From assembly GCA_937988745.1 (NCBI GenBank), contig CALKAR010000070.1:1-8161 (forward strand): a stretch of 8,161 nt of DNA, read 5' to 3'. Of this stretch, positions 5,250 to 8,161 are shown piece after piece (the stretch's first letter is position 1; every line of letters begins with the position of its first letter). This DNA is from an uncultured Peptococcaceae bacterium (GTDB lineage: Bacteria > Bacillota > Limnochordia > Darwinibacteriales > Darwinibacteriaceae). The position numbers and the translations under genes were made by a program. Under the pieces are notes generated by a model that saw only the letters and a list, made by a program, of their open reading frames with translations, was not told where the DNA came from and did not search any database.

Positions 5250-6048
5250 GCGCGCTTTCCTTATTGGCTCTGACCCTGAAATGTTCGTTCGTACCAGCAA
5301 TGGCATAATCACCTCTGTGGCTGGTCTGTTAGGCTGTTCTAAGGACGATAAGATCACTCTGGCTAAGGATGTTCGTCTTCAAGAGGACAACGTACTGGCT
5401 GAGTTTGATATCGACCCACAGAGCGGCTTTGACGCGTTTAACGATAACATGCAACGTGGTATCGATCTCACCAACAATGTCCTGAACAAACTGGACATGG
5501 AAACAGCTCCGGGTGTTAGCTCTCACATCTTCACTGAAGAAGAGATGAAGACTTTCAATGAATCAGCGTTCATCTTCGGATGTACTCCTGATTTCAACGC
5601 TTTCACTGGTCAGAAGAATCCATCCCCGACTTCTCAGAACAAGGGGCTTCGTACTGCCGGTGGTCACGTACATCTCGGCGTAGTTGGTGCTTTAGATATC
5701 ACTCTGCAAACTCAGATGATGCTGGGTGTGCTGTGTGACTACTTCCTGTCCCTCCCAGCAGTTATTATGGATAAAGATACTCGCCGTAAAGAACTCTACG
5801 GTAAAGCGTCTGCAATCCGTTACAAGGACTATGGTATTGAATATCGTTCACTGTCTAACTTCTGGATTAGTGATCGTGAAAACCGTAAGTTTGTTTACGA
5901 TCAGGTTGACAAAGTTGTTCAGCAGTGTGATATGTCCACTCTGATGGCATTGCACTCTCGCCTTCCGATTGAGAAGCTTCATGAAATCATTAACGGCAAC
6001 AACGTTAAAGAAGCTGACCAGCAGATCAAACTCCTTCAGGTAGCATAA
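5242..6048 (+). CDS. Phage phiEco32-like COOH-NH2 ligase, type 2
   Basis: A 268-residue glutamine-synthetase/GCS-fold amidoligase (the family behind Pfam PF14395). Such enzymes use ATP and Mg2+ to activate a carboxylate as acyl phosphate and join it to an amine. Visible blocks are G-S-D-P-E-M-F (9-15), the first metal/ATP strand; Q-E-D-N-V-L-A-E-F-D-I-D-P (47-59), with glutamates suited to metal binding; F-G-C-T-P-D-F-N-A-F (112-121); R-T-A-G-G-H-V-H-L-G (137-146), the hallmark His-containing loop; R-R-K-E-L-Y-G (181-187); and G-I-E-Y-R-S-L (198-204), with an arginine for phosphate binding. All blocks are present, so it should be active. The start overlaps the previous gene by 8 nt, with GGAG 7 nt upstream. 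Leu codons favour CTG more than in the flanking genes, hinting at higher expression. The substrate is unknown. Confidence 0.9.
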   Translation: MTKRAFLIGSDPEMFVRTSNGIITSVAGLLGCSKDDKITLAKDVRLQEDNVLAEFDIDPQSGFDAFNDNMQRGIDLTNNVLNKLDMETAPGVSSHIFTEEEMKTFNESAFIFGCTPDFNAFTGQKNPSPTSQNKGLRTAGGHVHLGVVGALDITLQTQMMLGVLCDYFLSLPAVIMDKDTRRKELYGKASAIRYKDYGIEYRSLSNFWISDRENRKFVYDQVDKVVQQCDMSTLMALHSRLPIEKLHEIINGNNVKEADQQIKLLQVA

Positions 6049-6057
6049 GAGGTTATC

Positions 6058-6675
6058 GTGAGCTTAGTAGCTGATTTTTCTCATTACTATAATGGTACAT
6101 GGATTGCTAAACGAGCAGGTAATATCAACCTTCCGTGTTTTGTGATTGGTGTTGAGCAGAGCGGTAACTTCCGCAGTGATGACTTCTCTCATGAAGCAGA
6201 GCAGGCTCTGTACTTTGTTGTAGAGCAGTGGTACAAGAACGAGCAAGGGAATCTTCGAAACACTACGATGAACATTCCAGTGTTCGACCCAACCTTGATT
6301 CTTGAATCGCCTGATGTTGGTTATCTGTTCCATAACGGTAACACTGTAAGCTGGACTCATATTAACCCTGTTCGTCAGAGAGCAAAGGGTTTAATGGGTA
6401 ATAAGATTCGAAATGCTCCGGGTGTTGGTCGTGCTATCTCTGGGGATATGGTTTACAGCCTGTTCAATCCTGAATTCGAGGGGTTGGTTACTCGTTATAT
6501 TTACATCAACCCTACTGATGGTAAGGTGCATTATAAAGGTGCACTGGTAGGACAAGTAGATCTGGAAGCGCCTCGTGACTCTTACGGTCAGCAATCAATT
6601 CGACTTCTGGAACACTTTCATCACATTTCTGAAAACCTTAGCAATTATAATATTACGTTGGTGGATTCGTTATGA
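6058..6675 (+). CDS. Unrecognised 205-aa protein lying between the two ligase genes
   Basis: The start is GTG, with GAGG 5 nt upstream (6049-6052) and only 9 nt after the type 2 ligase stop. The gene ends in an ATGA overlap with the Amidoligase_2 gene. The product is mixed alpha/beta with no membrane span. It contains an N-terminal N-L-P-C-F-V-I-G-V-E strand with one Cys (27), a central N-P-V-R-Q-R-A-K-G-L-M-G-N-K-I-R-N basic loop (103-119) that could bind phosphate or nucleotide, and a C-terminal H-Y-K-G-A-L-V-G strand followed by a helix with H-F-H-H (186-189). I recognise no family. Its place between two amidoligases with tight coupling makes it a strong candidate for a dedicated partner, such as a carrier, acceptor substrate, tailoring enzyme or immunity-type protein. 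This is inference from context. Confidence 0.75.
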   Translation: MSLVADFSHYYNGTWIAKRAGNINLPCFVIGVEQSGNFRSDDFSHEAEQALYFVVEQWYKNEQGNLRNTTMNIPVFDPTLILESPDVGYLFHNGNTVSWTHINPVRQRAKGLMGNKIRNAPGVGRAISGDMVYSLFNPEFEGLVTRYIYINPTDGKVHYKGALVGQVDLEAPRDSYGQQSIRLLEHFHHISENLSNYNITLVDSL

Positions 6676-7775
6676 CAACTGTAGCGCAAACTTTTGGATA
6701 TCGAGAAGGTCGTTTAACTGAGGCGCATAGTTCAATTGCACTTCAGTGCGGTGTCGGTATCGAACTAGAACTCGAAGGTTCCGATCATATCGAAGCAGAT
6801 ATGTGGGATTGTACAGAGGATGGTTCCCTGCGTAATGGTTGTGAAATGGTATGTTCACGACCTTACAACGGACAGGAGTTGTTAGACGCTATCAACAACC
6901 TGAGTGAAGCAGTAGCTGAATCGCACGCCGAGGGGACTTGGCGTTGCTCTACTCACGTTCATATGGATATGAGGGATGCTGATAGTAATATCCTCAAGAA
7001 AACCATTCTCGCTTGGACCTTCTATGAAAAGATGTTGTTCAAGTGTTCAGGCTACCATCGTTACCGTAGCAACTTCTGCCCTGCTTTTGCAGTGGTACAA
7101 GCACAGGTAATGAATGCCTCTGACGCATTTAACTACGACGATGAAGAGTTCTTCAACCGTCTGGTTCGTTCATGGGATAAGTATACATCCCTGAACCTTC
7201 TGCCACTTGCCCAATACGGTTCGATTGAGTTCCGTATCAGCGAGCCTAAGTGGAAACGTGGTCAACTTCTCAATCTGGTTAACCGCTTCTTGATGTTGAA
7301 AAAGCTGGCATTAGATAACGCAGAGATGAGCAATGATCAGTTTATTGAGCATTTAAATACTGTACGATTTGCCCCAATGCTTCCTTACCTTCCTCTGGAT
7401 TACAATCTGGATGAATCGGATTTGCATTCAGGTTATTGTATGGCTCGTGATGTTTTGTATTGCCGTTCTCATGAAGTAGAGCAGTCTGGTCGTATTCGTT
7501 TGCGTCGAACCAACTCCAACGGAGAAGTTCTTGTTGACCTACGTCTTATCCCAGACTTCTACGGATTCCTTGGATATGTTCGAGGGAACGCTAACAACTT
7601 GTACCAAGAGATTCTGGTTATGCTTCGTACAACTGACCTATCTACTGTACGATCTGCACCAGAGCAACGTATCCGTGCTATTTTTGACTTATTGCGTGAG
7701 TCAGGACACAGTGATAACAACATCACAGGATACATTCCAGATCATCTGGAAAATCAGTTAGAGCAAGCGCTGTAA
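6672..7775 (+). CDS. Amidoligase_2-family carboxylate-amine ligase
   Basis: A 367-residue protein matching the Amidoligase_2 family (PF12224), a glutamine-synthetase/GCS-like fold that forms amide bonds using ATP. Motifs in order: G-V-G-I-E-L-E-L (27-34), metal-binding glutamates; W45 with E-D-G-S-L-R-N-G-C-E-M-V (49-60), the D-G-S-L...E signature; S-T-H-V-H-M-D-M (93-100), the H-V-H signature; R-Y-R-S-N-F (130-135), a basic substrate/phosphate loop; and Y-G-S-I-E-F-R-I-S (182-190), the final E-F-R signature. The last ~160 residues are helical, with an Arg-rich stretch near 275-285, and form an extra domain of unknown role. The start overlaps the previous stop (ATGA), with a GGTGGA ribosome site. 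Together with the type 2 ligase it gives two different amide-forming activities in one operon. No key residue looks lost. The substrate is unknown. Confidence 0.88.
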   Translation: MTTVAQTFGYREGRLTEAHSSIALQCGVGIELELEGSDHIEADMWDCTEDGSLRNGCEMVCSRPYNGQELLDAINNLSEAVAESHAEGTWRCSTHVHMDMRDADSNILKKTILAWTFYEKMLFKCSGYHRYRSNFCPAFAVVQAQVMNASDAFNYDDEEFFNRLVRSWDKYTSLNLLPLAQYGSIEFRISEPKWKRGQLLNLVNRFLMLKKLALDNAEMSNDQFIEHLNTVRFAPMLPYLPLDYNLDESDLHSGYCMARDVLYCRSHEVEQSGRIRLRRTNSNGEVLVDLRLIPDFYGFLGYVRGNANNLYQEILVMLRTTDLSTVRSAPEQRIRAIFDLLRESGHSDNNITGYIPDHLENQLEQAL

Positions 7776-7782
7776 TCAATGG

Positions 7783-7803
7783 GTGCCTCTGATAAAGGGG
7801 CAC
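7783..7803 (+). other. Hairpin after the Amidoligase_2 gene
   Basis: GTGCCTC (7783-7789) pairs with GGGGCAC (7797-7803): 7 bp, one T-G pair, 7-nt loop. It begins 8 nt after the stop. Only a weak AATTT follows, so termination would be partial. It is the first sizeable break in the ligase operon and could lower amidotransferase mRNA relative to the ligases. Confidence 0.45.
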
Positions 7804-7821
7804 AATTTAAAGGTTAATTAG

Positions 7822-7851
7822 ATGAAAGGGTTTACCCTTCAGGTGGATTAG
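7822..7851 (+). CDS. Possible 9-codon leader peptide ahead of the amidotransferase
   Basis: ATG with AAAGG-like purines 8 nt upstream (7809-7813) opens a frame encoding MKGFTLQVD and ending in TAG. It is in the same frame as the amidotransferase, whose ATT start follows two codons later. A 5-bp hairpin AAGGG-TTTA-CCCTT (7826-7839) lies within it, and it covers the amidotransferase ribosome site AGGTGG (7841-7846). Ribosomes translating it would open that hairpin and stop beside the ATT, allowing reinitiation. The ORF is very short and could be fortuitous. Confidence 0.35.
   Translation: MKGFTLQVD
7841..7846 (+). promoter_or_regulatory. Ribosome-binding site deciding the ATT start
   Basis: AGGTGG lies 8 nt before the ATT at 7855, the normal spacing. 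An in-frame TAG at 7849-7851 rules out any upstream start other than the AAA at 7852, and no ATG or GTG occurs in frame before the conserved C-G-I-V block. The site therefore supports initiation at ATT. Confidence 0.65.
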
Positions 7852-7854
7852 AAA

Positions 7855-8161
7855 ATTTGTGGCATCGTATTAGCTGGCGGTAATCTGTCAAGCACTGATT
7901 TAGACGTATTCAACCAACTCTTTTATGCTGGAGTATTCCGAGGACAGCACTCCTCCGGTATCTTTGGTCAGCGTAAGAGCACTAAGGAAGTCTTTACCTA
8001 CAAAGAAGCCCTTCCTTCTTTCGCATTCATCCTTCAAGATGAGTACAAGAAGCACACCACTGGTGAAACAGCTTACACTGTAGCGCCTTCTTGGATTGTT
8101 GGTCATAGCCGTCATGCAACGAAAGGTGCAGTTAACGCCAAGAACGCCCATCCTTTCCAAC
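7855..8161 (+). CDS. Class II glutamine amidotransferase (Ntn hydrolase), N-terminal part, ATT start
   Basis: The gene runs off the right edge; 102 residues are visible. Read from ATT as Met, the protein begins M-C-G-I-V, which puts the catalytic Cys at residue 2, as required once Met is removed. Further class II motifs are F-R-G-Q-H-S-S-G-I (28-36), equivalent to R-G-x-D-S-x-G in the family; G-H-S-R-H-A-T-K-G (83-91), the G-H-x-R-x-A-T-x-G signature; and N-A-H-P-F (97-101). Such domains hydrolyse glutamine to glutamate and ammonia, often passing ammonia to a synthetase; some relatives act as amidohydrolases. The partner domain, if any, lies outside the window. It follows two amidoligases after a 79-nt spacer with hairpins, so it probably serves the same pathway under separate translational control. 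The start was not obvious because no ATG, GTG or TTG is available. Confidence 0.85.
   Translation, partial: MCGIVLAGGNLSSTDLDVFNQLFYAGVFRGQHSSGIFGQRKSTKEVFTYKEALPSFAFILQDEYKKHTTGETAYTVAPSWIVGHSRHATKGAVNAKNAHPFQ

Noticed and set aside
7849..7851. Amber recoding as the reason the amidotransferase frame carries a TAG
   Set aside because: At least five other genes here (ending at 609, 1359, 1604, 2311 and 3062) use TAG as a normal stop directly before a new start, so general TAG reassignment is unlikely. Local read-through stays only as a minor alternative.
7900..8160. 86-codon reverse-strand frame
   Set aside because: It lies opposite the conserved class II amidotransferase motifs, has no ribosome site and matches nothing; it is a shadow frame.
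1..8161. Integrase, transposon ends, CRISPR array or attachment site
   Set aside because: I saw no regularly spaced repeats, no terminal inverted repeats with target duplications, no recombinase or transposase motifs and no tRNA fragment.

Overview
The window looks like part of a virulent tailed-phage genome infecting a gammaproteobacterium. It holds one-directional, tightly packed genes on the + strand, with stop/start overlaps (ATGA, TAATG), good Shine-Dalgarno sites, many very small orphan ORFs, and no metabolic housekeeping, integrase or transposase gene. The phage assignment rests on this layout and on a cluster of carboxylate-amine ligases known from phiEco32-like podoviruses and, from memory, from some large myoviruses. 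No structural or replication gene is present to name the genus.

Region 1 (1-297) has no gene. It holds several strong hairpins, including a compact three-way junction at 11-77, and ends in a probable Rho-independent terminator (209-246), followed by a possible promoter. Region 2 (298-1729) starts with a 103-residue protein made of two Myb/SANT-like helix-turn-helix repeats. A tandem run of four diverged ~80-residue paralogues follows, with start codons touching or overlapping the preceding stops, and then a 38-residue microprotein. Region 3 (1730-2311) has a GC-rich hairpin spacer, a basic 77-residue protein with strongly biased codons, and a fifth member of the ~80-residue family. Region 4 (2312-2544) is an intergenic control region with hairpins, a possible promoter, a perfect DnaA-box 9-mer and a probable terminator. 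It precedes a 50-residue single-span membrane protein and a 120-residue helical/coiled-coil protein.

Region 5 (3074 to the right edge) is the core of the window: a five-gene block with junctions of at most 10 nt, followed after 79 nt by a sixth gene. In order it encodes two large unrecognised proteins (397 and 323 aa), a phiEco32-type COOH-NH2 ligase (type 2, glutamine-synthetase-like fold), an unrecognised 205-aa protein, a second ligase of the Amidoligase_2 family, and the N-terminal part of a class II glutamine amidotransferase. The inferred logic is that the amidotransferase frees ammonia from glutamine (or acts as an Ntn-type amidohydrolase), while the two ATP-dependent ligases form amide or isopeptide bonds on an unknown carboxylate. 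The three unknown proteins are candidate substrates, carriers or specificity factors.

The most striking local signal is at the amidotransferase start. The only start that places the catalytic cysteine at residue 2 is an ATT codon at 7855. It lies two codons after the in-frame stop of a 9-codon leader ORF, next to two small hairpins and a good ribosome-binding site. This suggests that the glutamine-hydrolysing step is translationally controlled separately from the ligases.
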